Positions 53,411 through 62,161 of a stretch of DNA of 64,000 nt are shown here, piece after piece; the first letter of the stretch is position 1, and each line of letters starts with the position of its first letter. Below the pieces are notes generated by a model. It was given only the letters and a program-made list of their open reading frames with translations, was not told where the DNA came from and ran no database searches. The stretch is from Gammaproteobacteria bacterium RIFOXYD12_FULL_61_37 (lineage in GTDB: Bacteria > Pseudomonadota > Gammaproteobacteria > Chromatiales > Chromatiaceae), in contig MGZB01000001.1 in the NCBI GenBank assembly GCA_001801995.1, forward strand, positions 62,001 to 126,000, given 5' to 3'. A program made the position numbers and the translations under genes.

Positions 53411-53519
53411 AAGACAAGGACCTCGTATCTACCGTTCACGGGGCCTTGGGGGCCGTGTTTTACTTGAACGCCTCGACCGAGGCGCCGTTTCACTGCGAGT
53501 GATTTTAGGAGAACCGACT

Positions 53520-53993
53520 ATGCCAACATTTGTGCGTACTGATAAGTGCGATGGCTGTAAGGGCCAGGACAAGACTGCGTGCATGTACATCTGCCCGCAC
53601 GACCTGATGAAGCTGGACAAGGATGGCTCTGAGACCGGCCACGCCATGAAGTCTTACAATCAAGAGCCCGAGCAGTGCTGGGAATGCTATTCCTGCATCA
53701 AGATCTGCCCCCAGCAGGCGATCGAAGCCCGTCCCTATGCCGACATCGTCCCCTTGGGCGGCTCTGTGCAGCCCCTGCGCGGCACTGATTCCATCATGTG
53801 GACCATCAAGTTCCGCAACGGCACCATGAAGCGCTTCAAGTTCCCGATCCGCACCACCCCCGAAGGCTCCATCGATTGCTACGGAGGCAAGCCCGCTGCA
53901 GATATCGCCAAGATTGGCGCGTCTGGTTTCTTCAACCACAACGAGCAGAAAGGCTACCGCGCCGGCAATCCCGCCGAGCTGATTTGCAAGTAA
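53520..53993 (+). CDS. aprB: Adenylylsulfate reductase beta subunit (AprB)
   Basis: Iron-sulfur subunit of dissimilatory APS reductase, which in sulfur oxidisers joins sulfite and AMP to APS (reverse in sulfate reducers). Two [4Fe-4S] sites are explicit: C10, C13, C21, C25 (CDGCKG and ACMYICP) and C53, C56, C59, C63 (CWECYSCIKICP). A C-terminal extension (about 95-157) that wraps AprA is present, ending NHNEQKGYRAGNPAELICK. The length of 157 residues matches the family (about 150). The ATG at 53520 follows a strong AGGAG site. Codon choice looks highly biased to C-ending codons, as expected for abundant protein. Confidence 0.97.
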   Translation: MPTFVRTDKCDGCKGQDKTACMYICPHDLMKLDKDGSETGHAMKSYNQEPEQCWECYSCIKICPQQAIEARPYADIVPLGGSVQPLRGTDSIMWTIKFRNGTMKRFKFPIRTTPEGSIDCYGGKPAADIAKIGASGFFNHNEQKGYRAGNPAELICK

Positions 53994-54044
53994 GCCGTTT
54001 GCCGTCACTGCAAACCTATTTCTGAAATTTTAGAGGTAAGAATA

Positions 54045-56075
54045 ATGGCTGGAGAATTTGGAAATCCCGAGGTAGTCCAGGAAGAAGTTGACATCCTCAT
54101 CATCGGTGGTGGCATGGGCGCCTGCGGCACAGCTTACGAGCTCGGCCCCTGGCTCGACGCCGCCAAGAAGCAAGGCGTCGACATCAAGGTCAAGCTGGTC
54201 GACAAGGCCGCCCTCGACCGATCCGGCGCTGTTGCTCAGGGCCTGTCCGCTATCAACACCTACATCGGTCCCGAGCAGGACCCCGCTGATTATGCCCGCA
54301 TGGTCTCCAACGACCTGATGGGTATCACCCGCGACGACCTGGCCTATGACTTGGGCCGTCACGTTGACGAATCCGTTCATTTGTTCGAAGAGTGGGGCCT
54401 GCCCATCTGGAAGACCGATGCCAACGGCGAACGTCATGACGGCGCCGCCGCCATCGGCGAAGGTCTGCCCAGCCTGAGAGAAGGTGGCAAGCCCGTCCGT
54501 TCCGGCAAGTGGCAGATCATGATCAACGGTGAATCCTATAAGTGGATCGTCGCCGAAGCCGCCAAGAAGGCGCTGGGCATGGATCGTATCCAGGAGCGCA
54601 TCTTCATCGTCAAACTGGTCAACGACAAGAACGACAAGAACCGCGTCGCCGGTGCCGTCGGTTTCTCCGTCCGCGATCATCAGCTGTTCGTTTACAAGTT
54701 CAAGGCCTGCCTGCTGGTCGCCGGTGGCTGCGTCAACCTGTTCCGTCCCCGCTCCGTCGGTGAAGGCCAGGGCCGCGCCTGGTATCCCGTATGGAACGCC
54801 GGTTCCACCTACGCCATGGCTGCCGAAGCCGGCGCAGAACTGACCATGATGGAAAACCGCTTCGTGCCCGCCCGCTTCAAGGACGGTTACGGCCCGGTCG
54901 GCGCCTGGTTCCTCCTGTTCAAATCCCAGGCCACCAACGGCTTTGGTGAAATCTACATGGCCCGCAACAAGGAAATGTTGAACGACTATCCTCCCTACGG
55001 CCAGGCCGCCGTTCCCGCCTCCTGCCTGCGCAATCACCTGATGCTCAAGGAGATGAAGGAAGGCCGCGGTCCCATTTGGATGGATACCGTCACCGCTCTC
55101 GCCAAGCTGCGCGAGACCCTGTCTCCCCGCGAAGTGAAGCACCTGGAAGCAGAAGCTTGGGAAGACTTCCTCGACATGTGTATCGGCCAGTGCGGTATCT
55201 GGGCCGGCGAAAACATCGAACCGGACAAGAAAAAGTCCGAACTGATGCCCACCGAACCCTACCTGCTTGGCTCCCACTCCGGCTGCTGCGGTATCTGGGT
55301 ATCCGGCCCCGAGGACGTTGGTGCTCCCACCTCCGAAGAGCATGCCGACAAGGGCAAGATCCCCGCTCACCTGCCCGAAGGCTGGAACTGGGGCTACCGT
55401 GGCATGACCACCGTCAAGGGTCTGTTCACCGCAGCAGACGGCGTTGGCGCCTCCGGCCACAAGTTCTCCTCCGGCTCCCATGCCGAAGGCCGTATGGCGG
55501 CCAAGTCTATGGTCAAGTTTGTCATGGACAACCAGGGCTGGAAGCCTGAGCTGGATACCGACGTGGACACCCTGATCGCCGAGATCTACCGTCCTGTCCG
55601 TAACTATCTGGAGTTCAAGGACTACTCCACCGCCATCGACGTGAATCCCAACTACATCACCCCCAAGATGTTGCAGTTCCGTCTCCAGAAGATCATGGAC
55701 GAATATGTTGCCGGTGTGGCCACCTACTACACCACCAACAACATCATGCTGGATCTGGCTGAAGAGAAGCTGGGCATGCTGAAGGAAGATGCTCTCAAGA
55801 TGCGCGCCAAGGACCTGCACGAGTTGTTGCGCGCATGGGAAAACTACCATCGCATCCTGACCGCCGAAGCTCACATGAAGCACATTCAGTTCCGTGAAGA
55901 ATCCCGTTATCCGGGCTTCTACTACCGCATGGACAAGAACTTCGTGGATGAAGAAAACTGGAAGTGCTTTGTCAACTCCATCTATGACAAGAACACCAAG
56001 ACTTGGAACGTGTTCAAGCGCGCCCATAAGGACCTGGTGGACAAGACCAAGCTGTTCAAGGCTGGTGCCCACTAA
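54045..56075 (+). CDS. aprA: Adenylylsulfate reductase alpha subunit (AprA)
   Basis: FAD-containing catalytic subunit, 676 residues, of the fumarate reductase flavoprotein superfamily. The FAD dinucleotide motif is ILIIGGGMGACGTAYELGPWL near the N-terminus, with DRSGAVAQGLSAINTYIG behind it. The active-site region includes ENRFVPARFKDGYGPVGAWFLLFKS and GSHSGCCGIWVSGPEDVGAP, and a second flavin contact GLFTAADGVGASGHKFSSGSHAEG. It follows aprB by 51 bp with a GAGG ribosome binding site. Neither sat, aprM nor qmoABC is adjacent, so the electron partner is encoded elsewhere. Strong codon bias suggests high expression. A clear terminator follows. Confidence 0.97.
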   Translation: MAGEFGNPEVVQEEVDILIIGGGMGACGTAYELGPWLDAAKKQGVDIKVKLVDKAALDRSGAVAQGLSAINTYIGPEQDPADYARMVSNDLMGITRDDLAYDLGRHVDESVHLFEEWGLPIWKTDANGERHDGAAAIGEGLPSLREGGKPVRSGKWQIMINGESYKWIVAEAAKKALGMDRIQERIFIVKLVNDKNDKNRVAGAVGFSVRDHQLFVYKFKACLLVAGGCVNLFRPRSVGEGQGRAWYPVWNAGSTYAMAAEAGAELTMMENRFVPARFKDGYGPVGAWFLLFKSQATNGFGEIYMARNKEMLNDYPPYGQAAVPASCLRNHLMLKEMKEGRGPIWMDTVTALAKLRETLSPREVKHLEAEAWEDFLDMCIGQCGIWAGENIEPDKKKSELMPTEPYLLGSHSGCCGIWVSGPEDVGAPTSEEHADKGKIPAHLPEGWNWGYRGMTTVKGLFTAADGVGASGHKFSSGSHAEGRMAAKSMVKFVMDNQGWKPELDTDVDTLIAEIYRPVRNYLEFKDYSTAIDVNPNYITPKMLQFRLQKIMDEYVAGVATYYTTNNIMLDLAEEKLGMLKEDALKMRAKDLHELLRAWENYHRILTAEAHMKHIQFREESRYPGFYYRMDKNFVDEENWKCFVNSIYDKNTKTWNVFKRAHKDLVDKTKLFKAGAH

Positions 56076-56098
56076 TCCCATCGGGATATTGGACTAGA

Positions 56099-56132
56099 AG
56101 TCCGGGCGTCTTTGGCGCCCGGACTTTTTTTT
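56099..56132 (+). terminator. Intrinsic terminator of aprBA
   Basis: AGTCCGGGCG (56099-56108) and CGCCCGGACT (56116-56125) form a perfect 10-bp G/C-rich stem with a 7-nt loop, followed by a run of eight T. It begins 24 bp after the aprA stop. This is the clearest terminator in the window. Confidence 0.92.
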
Positions 56133-56160
56133 GTCACCTCCAAATGCGAAATCAACCTCG

Positions 56161-56166
56161 TATAAT
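56161..56166 (+). promoter_or_regulatory. Candidate -10 element for the YkgJ-type gene
   Basis: A perfect TATAAT lies 39 bp before the next start codon, in the short gap after the aprBA terminator. No good -35 hexamer is at 16-18 bp, so an activator may be required. Low-certainty call. Confidence 0.35.
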
Positions 56167-56204
56167 TTCTTCCTGACTTGAATCACTTCAAATAGGCTAG
56201 GCAA

Positions 56205-57098
56205 ATGAGCGGAAAGTTTGACATTCCATTTAAGAGCAAGGTCGTCCCGGCCATACTGGAAGAGGGCGCTAGGATCAAATTCCGGTGTCATAAGGAGATA
56301 TCCTGCTTCAATGCCTGCTGCCGGAATGCCGATATCACCCTGACCCCCTATGACGTGATCCGTTTGAAACAGCGGCTTGGCACCAGTTCGGCCGAGGTGC
56401 TGAGGGAGCACAGCGTTCCCTTCGAAATGGATAATCACGGACTTCCTGGGATCAAAATGAAGACCACGGACAGCGGGGCCTGCCTCCTCATGCAAGAGGG
56501 AGAAGGCTGCACCGTCTACGAAGACCGGCCAACGGCCTGTCGTTACTACCCCGTCGCCATGCTGGCCATGAAACCCAGTGACGAGCCAACCGAGCGGCAT
56601 GCGTACAGCCTGGTCAAAGAGGCCCACTGCAAGGGACATGACGAGGAGGTCGAACAGACCGTCGATGAATATCGCCGCGCCCAAGGCGTTGCCGATTACG
56701 ACGAGATCAATAGGGATTTTTATCAACTTATTCTAAAGAAGAAATCCACTGGCCCTGCGGTTGGCCGTCCATCCGATACCAGCCTGCAACTCTTTTTCAT
56801 GGCCTGTTACGACATCGACCGTTTCAAGAAATTTGCCTTGAGCGGCGCCTTCCGGGCCGCCTACAACCTGGATGCCTCGGTGTTCGAGCAAATCGAGACC
56901 GATGACGTTTTCGCGCTGCAATTCTCCATGGCCTTTCTCAAACAAGTCCTGTTCGGCGAGAAGACCATCGAGGAGCAAGAGGGCGCCTGGGAAAAGCGCG
57001 TGACCGAACGCAAAGAGATATGGGAGTTACGCCGCCAAGCGGAGATCGCCCGCGACGAGCAGAGGAACGAGGAGTTGATGCGGGAAGTGGAGTCCTAA
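56205..57098 (+). CDS. YkgJ-type cysteine-cluster protein
   Basis: A 297-residue cytosolic protein of the YkgJ/CxxCxxCC family, expected to bind zinc or an iron-sulfur centre. The cysteines are in FRCHKEISCFNACCRNADITLTP and later in TDSGACLLMQEGEGCTVYEDRPTACRYYP, the usual set. The C-terminal part (about 170-297) is helical and ends in a charged coil (TERKEIWELRRQAEIARDEQRNEELM). The gene lies after aprBA but beyond its terminator. The specific biochemical role is unknown; a link to sulfur metabolism would be inference from neighbours only. Confidence 0.85.
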   Translation: MSGKFDIPFKSKVVPAILEEGARIKFRCHKEISCFNACCRNADITLTPYDVIRLKQRLGTSSAEVLREHSVPFEMDNHGLPGIKMKTTDSGACLLMQEGEGCTVYEDRPTACRYYPVAMLAMKPSDEPTERHAYSLVKEAHCKGHDEEVEQTVDEYRRAQGVADYDEINRDFYQLILKKKSTGPAVGRPSDTSLQLFFMACYDIDRFKKFALSGAFRAAYNLDASVFEQIETDDVFALQFSMAFLKQVLFGEKTIEEQEGAWEKRVTERKEIWELRRQAEIARDEQRNEELMREVES

Positions 57099-57143
57099 CC
57101 TCGAACCATCTGGTCCGTGACCAGCGGGAAAGGAGCGGGATAA

Positions 57144-58523
57144 ATGCCATCCGGGCACTACCCTCCCCATTTGTATACCACTGGAGGCGCGCTGGACAGT
57201 GCCGACCTTCAGAGGGAGCTGGACCACCTGAGGTCACACCTGAAAGTGAATGGGGTTGGGAAAGGAAAAGTCCTGGCCCTGGTTACGGACTCGTCACGAC
57301 TGACGGCACTATTGTTTTACGCCTGTTCGCGGCTGGGCGTAGCCCTCTTTCCCCTCGATCCCCTCATGACCAAGCCGCGCCGCCTGAGTCTGCTGCGACA
57401 GGCTGGAGCTGATTTCCTTATCCACCAGCCGGACGCTTTCCCCAGCTCCGGTTACCCGCGCATTTTGTCGCTTCCAGGAAAATCGAAAGCCTCACCTGCA
57501 CGGGAAGCGGAGATAGCCTTGATCATTGCCACCAGCGGCTCCAGTGGCAGCCCGAAGGCCGTGATGCTGGCCCCGGACGCGCTGCTGGCCGGAGCCTCGG
57601 CGGCGAATGCCATCCTGGGATTCAGCGCCGGTGATTGCTGGCTGAACTGTCTCCCCCCATTCCATATCGGCGGCATGGCAATCCACTGCCGCGCAGCCCT
57701 TGCCGGGGCAGCGGTGGTCCTGCACCAGGGCTTCGATGCCGGGCGTCTCTGGCACGACCTGAAGCTCTTCCCGGTAACCCACCTTTCACTGGTTCCTGCC
57801 ATGTTATCGCGGTTGCTTGATGTCGCCGATGGGCCGCCGCCTTCATGGCTGCGCGTAGTCCTGATCGGCGGAGACGCCCTTAATGAAGGCCTTGCCGCGT
57901 GTGCTCTTGCCGCCGGTTGGCCGCTATGGGTCAGCTACGGTATGAGCGAGACGGCCGCACTCGTCGCGGCGAGCCCAGCCACAAGGGAGCGGTTGTCGCC
58001 CCCCCTTGGCCTAATCGGTGGTATTCAATGCGAGGTGGTCGATGAATCTGGACAGAGTACCGATGGGATTGGCCGCATCAAGCTCCGGGGCAGGAGCCTG
58101 ATGCTTGGCTATGCCAACCCCCTGGGCATGCCGGGGGATGGCCTGGACAGGAATGACTGGTTTCTTACCAGCGACCTCGGTCAGCTCGACAAGCAGGGCC
58201 TGCGCGTACTGGGGCGGGCCGACGGGATTCTGGTCAGCGGTGGGGAAAAGATACCGCCGGGGGTGGTGGAGGAGCGTTTGCTCGATTGCCCCGGCATAGG
58301 AGCCGCCTGCGTGTCCGGATTAACCGATACGGTCTGGGGGCAAAGGCTCTGTGTTTATTACGAAGGCCCCGCCACACCGGAAGAGGTCGAGGCCTGGTGC
58401 CGTGAACATATCCAGGGGGCGATGCGCCCCCGTTTGTTCCGGCAGGTGCAGCGGTTGCCTCTGCTGTCGAACGGTAAAATCGACCGCCAGGCCATCAGGC
58501 AATGGGCCGGAGACCAGGGCTGA
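57144..58523 (+). CDS. MenE-like AMP-dependent acyl-CoA synthetase
   Basis: An ANL-superfamily adenylating enzyme of 459 residues. The phosphate loop is IIATSGSSGSPKAVML, the aromatic adenine motif SYGMSETAALVA, the ribose-binding Asp in LTSDLGQLDKQG, the hinge VLGRADGILVSGGEKI and the catalytic lysine in LLSNGKIDRQAI. Size and motifs resemble O-succinylbenzoate-CoA ligase MenE, with a short N-terminal domain, but no other menaquinone gene is near. It could activate another small carboxylic acid. It starts 46 bp after the YkgJ-type gene and is probably cotranscribed with it. The convergent FNR gene follows. Confidence 0.85.
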   Translation: MPSGHYPPHLYTTGGALDSADLQRELDHLRSHLKVNGVGKGKVLALVTDSSRLTALLFYACSRLGVALFPLDPLMTKPRRLSLLRQAGADFLIHQPDAFPSSGYPRILSLPGKSKASPAREAEIALIIATSGSSGSPKAVMLAPDALLAGASAANAILGFSAGDCWLNCLPPFHIGGMAIHCRAALAGAAVVLHQGFDAGRLWHDLKLFPVTHLSLVPAMLSRLLDVADGPPPSWLRVVLIGGDALNEGLAACALAAGWPLWVSYGMSETAALVAASPATRERLSPPLGLIGGIQCEVVDESGQSTDGIGRIKLRGRSLMLGYANPLGMPGDGLDRNDWFLTSDLGQLDKQGLRVLGRADGILVSGGEKIPPGVVEERLLDCPGIGAACVSGLTDTVWGQRLCVYYEGPATPEEVEAWCREHIQGAMRPRLFRQVQRLPLLSNGKIDRQAIRQWAGDQG

Positions 58524-58532
58524 GCCTCGCGT

Positions 58533-59318
58533 TTATGCACATGAGGTGTTTCCCGCCAGCCCTTCCAGCAGATCAAACCGTTCCAACCTGACGCGCTTGC
58601 CGCTCACAGTGACCGTTCCCTCTTTCTGCAAGCGGGAGAGTCCTCGCGTGACGGTTTCGCGGGATAGACCGAGATAGCTGGCGATGTCCGAGCGCGTCAT
58701 GGTCAATCTGAATTCTGACCCCGGCATCCCGCGCGCCCTATGGCGGGATGAGAGGCTGAGGAAGAAGGCGGCGAGTCGTTGCTCGCCGTTCTGGCGGACG
58801 AGGGAGGCGTGAAGTCCGTGGCAAAAGGCGATCTCCTGCCCCAGGATGGAGATGATGCCTCGCTGGAATGCCTCAAGAGACCGTCCGGGTTGTTGCAACC
58901 GTGCCATGCGCAATTCACAGACACTGCTCGGCTCCAGTGCCCGCACGGTACAGGGGTAATGCTCCCCCGCCATGCCATCCGCTCCGATCAGATCGCCTGC
59001 GAACTGAAATCCGGCAACCTGGTCAGGATGTTGCTCCTTCTTATGCAGCATGATGAAGGACCCCGATTTTACGGCGAACAGCGAGTGAAAGGGATCGCCG
59101 CTACGGAACAGCGTCTCGCCTCGCGCTACCCGCTGACGGCGAAACAGGACGCCCTTGGCCAGTTCGACCTTCTCGCTGCCATAGTCGAGCAGGGCGCAGA
59201 TAGGGTCCAGGGAGCAGAGGTTACACTCCACCTCGGACTCGTTCTCCCTGGAGGGAGGTGTATCGCAGCGCAGTATTTTGAATTCCGGCTCCCGCCGGGG
59301 GGATGGGTTGTTCATCAT
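58533..59318 (-). CDS. fnr: FNR-type oxygen-sensing transcription regulator (Crp/Fnr family)
   Basis: A Crp/Fnr regulator with the [4Fe-4S] cysteines of FNR: C32, C35 and C41 (CNLCSLDPIC; spacing CX2CX5C as in E. coli FNR) and C123 in GEHYPCTVRALEP. The cyclic-nucleotide-like domain has RGETLFRSGDPFHSLFAVKSGSF; the helix-turn-helix is RSDIASYLGLSRETVTRGLSRLQKEG. The recognition helix reads ETVTR where E. coli FNR has ETISR, so the DNA target is likely close to TTGAT-N4-ATCAA. The ATG at 59318 is preferred over an in-frame TTG at 59333. 261 residues. Confidence 0.9.
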   Translation of the reverse strand: MMNNPSPRREPEFKILRCDTPPSRENESEVECNLCSLDPICALLDYGSEKVELAKGVLFRRQRVARGETLFRSGDPFHSLFAVKSGSFIMLHKKEQHPDQVAGFQFAGDLIGADGMAGEHYPCTVRALEPSSVCELRMARLQQPGRSLEAFQRGIISILGQEIAFCHGLHASLVRQNGEQRLAAFFLSLSSRHRARGMPGSEFRLTMTRSDIASYLGLSRETVTRGLSRLQKEGTVTVSGKRVRLERFDLLEGLAGNTSCA

Positions 59319-59425
59319 GTTCTGATCCGCCAAAAATCACATCCAGTTGAGCCAAAAAACGCTTGTGAGTATGCGAATCATAGCGGCAAGTGTCGGCAGA
59401 AAAATTGATGTAATCCGGTAAAAGC

Positions 59426-60229
59426 TCAGTGAACGGAGGGGAATTGTGCTTGAACAGGACCTGACTGATGAGGCCCCTTCCAATAAGCCTTCAGGCTGTA
59501 CCAGACCAGTCCGAGGGATTCGTGCATGAAGGTCCGGGAGGCAAGGAGAGCGCTAAAGCTGGGCAGCCATCTCAGGTATTCGGGATGTAACGCAAGGCCG
59601 GTCGAGAATTGGGTCGGGGCCGGGATAACCTGGACTCCCGCGCGCTCGAATTCCCTAGCGGCGCGCTGCATATGCCAAGGGTGGGTTACCAGGAAGACCT
59701 TCCTGATGCCCTCGGCTTGTAGCAACAGAGCGGTAAATTGGGCGTTTTCTCTGGTGTTGCAGCTCTTGCCCTCTGTCAAAACAGGCGACGTTTTGAATTC
59801 ACCCTCAAGCACGGACTTGATCAGATCGGCCTCCGCTATCTTTTCCCCCTCAAACACAGTTCCGCCAGTAGCAATCAGCCGCAATCCGGTCCTGCGGTGC
59901 AACAGGGCGGCATAGCGGACTCGGGCCAGGCTCGGATCGCTGAGGGTATCGCCACCGTACTCCGGTGCCGCCGAGGCTCGGCCTCCCCCCAGAACGACGA
60001 TGGCATCGGCTTGGGCGCTGGCAATTTGCGCCTCCGTCAAGGCAGGGTAGGTCTCCAAAAGGCCGATAAGCTGGTGGCCAACATAGGGCGTACTGAGGAG
60101 ATAGAGGGAGACCAGCGTCAGAATGACAAGCGAGCGGCGGCGAAAGAGAACTGCGAGGAGCAGCATCAGGACAAAGAGCCCCGGAGGCAGCAGCAGGGTC
60201 TTTGCCAGGACATAGAGAAAGCTGGTCAT
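59426..60229 (-). CDS. YdcF/ElyC-family membrane protein (DUF218)
   Basis: A 267-residue protein with two N-terminal membrane helices (about 10-30 and 35-55) and a DUF218 domain facing the periplasm. The family blocks are [53 protein letters not shown] and [22 protein letters not shown]. In E. coli ElyC and SanA of this family affect envelope integrity. Its start overlaps the lipA end by 4 bp, so it is the last gene of the dacA-dat-DUF493-lipB-lipA operon. Confidence 0.9.
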   Translation of the reverse strand: MTSFLYVLAKTLLLPPGLFVLMLLLAVLFRRRSLVILTLVSLYLLSTPYVGHQLIGLLETYPALTEAQIASAQADAIVVLGGGRASAAPEYGGDTLSDPSLARVRYAALLHRRTGLRLIATGGTVFEGEKIAEADLIKSVLEGEFKTSPVLTEGKSCNTRENAQFTALLLQAEGIRKVFLVTHPWHMQRAAREFERAGVQVIPAPTQFSTGLALHPEYLRWLPSFSALLASRTFMHESLGLVWYSLKAYWKGPHQSGPVQAQFPSVH

Positions 60230-61227
60230 GGAGCGCCCTCGATGCGGGAGCCTGCCAGCACATCCCGCGACTGAAGATCGGCATGATAGGAAGACCGCAC
60301 CATGGGGCCGCTGGCTACGCCGGTGAACCCCAGGGACTGGGCCAGTTTATCCAGCTCGGCAAACTCATCCGGGGTGACGAAACGTTCCACCGACAAGTGG
60401 TCCTTGGAGGGTTGCAGATATTGCCCCAGGGTCAACATGTCGCAGCCATGGCTACGCAGATCCAGTAGCACGGACTCGATCTCCGCCCTGGTCTCACCCA
60501 GCCCCAGCATCAAACCGGATTTGCTGACCGCCTGGGGATACTGCTCCTTGAATCGTTTCAACAGAGCGAGCGAACCAGCGTAATCTGCACCGGGGCGGCA
60601 TTTCCGGTAGAGCCGGGGCACGGTTTCCAGATTGTGGTTGAAGACATCGGGCATAGCGCCATCGAAACAGGCCATGGCCGTGTCAACCCGCCCGCGGAAG
60701 TCGGGGGTCAGTATCTCGATCCGAGGGGACGAATAGCTGCCGCGTATGGCACGAATGCATTCGGCATAGTGGCCAGCGCCGCCATCGCGGAGATCGTCCC
60801 GGTCAACCGAGGTAATGACCAAATACTTCAGCCCCATCTCGGCGACCGCCCCGGCCAGCCGCTGGGGCTCACCGGGATCGAGTGGTAGCGGGTTACCGTG
60901 GGCTACGTCACAGAAGGGGCAGCGCCGGGTGCAGATGTCCCCCATGATCATGAAAGTGGCGGTCCCATGGCCGAAGCATTCCCCTAGATTGGGGCATTGA
61001 GCCTCCTCGCAGACTGAGCTGAGACCGCGCTCACGGAGTATCTTTTTGATCCGGACCACGCCCTGGCCCGAGGGCGCCTTGGCGCGAATCCATTTTGGTT
61101 TGCGTTGCAGCGTCTCCGATGGAATCACCTTGACCGGGATGCGCTCCAGCTTGTCCGCCCCGCGCTGGTGTGACTCGGGGGTAGAGCGGGAAGGTGCGTT
61201 GTAATCGTCAGGCGGGATGGGGGGCAT
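60226..61227 (-). CDS. lipA: Lipoyl synthase
   Basis: Radical SAM enzyme that inserts two sulfur atoms into protein-bound octanoyl groups to make lipoate. Both clusters are visible: the auxiliary [12 protein letters not shown] (CX4CX5C) and the radical [13 protein letters not shown] (CX3CX2C). [12 protein letters not shown] and [21 protein letters not shown] are family marks. The ATG at 61227 gives 333 residues with an N-terminal extension of about 50 residues before the conserved part; it starts 8 bp after lipB. Confidence 0.96.
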   Translation of the reverse strand: MPPIPPDDYNAPSRSTPESHQRGADKLERIPVKVIPSETLQRKPKWIRAKAPSGQGVVRIKKILRERGLSSVCEEAQCPNLGECFGHGTATFMIMGDICTRRCPFCDVAHGNPLPLDPGEPQRLAGAVAEMGLKYLVITSVDRDDLRDGGAGHYAECIRAIRGSYSSPRIEILTPDFRGRVDTAMACFDGAMPDVFNHNLETVPRLYRKCRPGADYAGSLALLKRFKEQYPQAVSKSGLMLGLGETRAEIESVLLDLRSHGCDMLTLGQYLQPSKDHLSVERFVTPDEFAELDKLAQSLGFTGVASGPMVRSSYHADLQSRDVLAGSRIEGAP

Positions 61228-61234
61228 AATTGTC

Positions 61235-61882
61235 CTATACGGGGAGCCGTCCGGCTGCGTCCTGGGCTGTGTAGCCGAGCCGGTCGCAGAGATAGGCGGA
61301 GAGTTGTCCCTGGATTTCACCGATGGATAGACCGCTGCCAAGCTGCCGCAGGCTGGTGACAGCCAATCCCTGGTAACCGCAGGGATTGATGCGGCTGAAA
61401 GGCTCTAGATCCAGATCAACGTTGAGGCTCAGCCCGTGATAACAAAAACCCTTGCGCACCCGCAATCCCAAGGCGGCTATTTTGGCCCCGGCCACGTAGA
61501 CGCCGGGGGCCTCGCGCCGGGCGTGGGCCTCGATGCCATGTCCGGCAAGCAAGCTGATAACCGCATCCTCCATGCCTTGCACCAAGCCACGGACACCGGT
61601 GCCCGTCTCTTTCAAATCGAGCAGCAGGTAGGCTAGCAATTGACCGGGGCCATGGTAGGTGACTTGGCCGCCGCGATCGATTTGCTGGACGGGAATGTCG
61701 CCGGGGTTGAGAAGGTGCTCCTTTTTGCCTGCCTGGCCCAGGGTGAAGACTGGGGGATGCTGGAGGAGCCAGAGTTCGCTGGGGGTCTGCCCGTCCCGCA
61801 GATCGGTGAATCGACGCATGGCCTCCCATACCGGGAGGTAGGGTTGCAGGCCCAAGCGGCGAACCAAGAGAGGAAAGGTCAC
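61235..61882 (-). CDS. lipB: Octanoyltransferase LipB
   Basis: Transfers octanoyl from acyl carrier protein to lipoyl domains. The family blocks are [43 protein letters not shown], the lysine in [16 protein letters not shown] and the acyl-cysteine in [14 protein letters not shown]. 215 residues, as in E. coli. Its start overlaps the DUF493 stop (ATGA). Together with LipA this is the main route to lipoylated dehydrogenases. Confidence 0.97.
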   Translation of the reverse strand: MTFPLLVRRLGLQPYLPVWEAMRRFTDLRDGQTPSELWLLQHPPVFTLGQAGKKEHLLNPGDIPVQQIDRGGQVTYHGPGQLLAYLLLDLKETGTGVRGLVQGMEDAVISLLAGHGIEAHARREAPGVYVAGAKIAALGLRVRKGFCYHGLSLNVDLDLEPFSRINPCGYQGLAVTSLRQLGSGLSIGEIQGQLSAYLCDRLGYTAQDAAGRLPV

Positions 61883-62160
61883 AGGGCCATCAGCACCTTG
61901 TGATGGGCGCTCAGATCCCGATAGATGGCATCCATCTGGGTGCGGTTTTCGGCCTGGACCCGCACCGAAACTGAGAGATATTTTCCACCGCTGCTGGGAC
62001 GGCTAGTAAAGTCATTCTCGCCCAGATTGGGCACATGGACACGCACCAACTGCACCACCAGCATTTCGAAGCCGTCCTCGGCCAATCCCATGGCCTTGAT
62101 CATGATCTCGCAGGGGAAGCTGAGTATCTCTTGCGGAACCTGTCCGGCCTGGGATTTCAT
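61879..62160 (-). CDS. ybeD: DUF493 (YbeD) family protein
   Basis: A 93-residue ferredoxin-fold protein close in size to E. coli YbeD (87). [63 protein letters not shown] are family marks. It sits between dat and lipB exactly as in E. coli (dacA-ybeD-lipB), with ATGA overlap to lipB and a one-base gap to dat. It is thought to be regulatory in lipoate metabolism by position, unproven. Confidence 0.93.
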   Translation of the reverse strand: MKSQAGQVPQEILSFPCEIMIKAMGLAEDGFEMLVVQLVRVHVPNLGENDFTSRPSSGGKYLSVSVRVQAENRTQMDAIYRDLSAHHKVLMAL

Positions 62161-62161
62161 C

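Larger units (their letters stand above)
53200..53519 (+). promoter_or_regulatory. 320-bp gap: aprBA promoter and structured leader
   Basis: No gene is seen. It must hold the divergent promoters of the thioredoxin-HEAT gene and aprBA. On the aprBA side there is a candidate promoter (53353-53382), a stem-loop at the predicted transcript start (53386-53410), a second imperfect G/C hairpin followed by TTTT (53437-53461), a 6-bp CGCCTC/GAGGCG stem (53469-53484) and an AGGAG ribosome binding site at 53507-53511, eight bases before the ATG. The leader would be about 130 nt. No known riboswitch pattern is recognised. Confidence 0.5.

Noticed and set aside
53520-56075. Sulfate-reduction locus
   Set aside because: aprBA alone cannot tell direction; no sat, qmo or dsr genes are present, and the surrounding gammaproteobacterial gene order fits a sulfur oxidiser better.
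54030-56081. A 683-codon open frame on the minus strand opposite aprA, and similar long antisense frames opposite ilvA (22057-23583) and the GldG-like gene (18294-19718)
   Set aside because: Their translations have no recognisable motifs, while the sense frames are clear family members. GC-rich codon bias in the third position commonly opens long antisense frames.
57144-58523. Menaquinone biosynthesis gene menE proper
   Set aside because: Motifs fit MenE-like ligases, but no other men gene is in the window, so the gene symbol is withheld.
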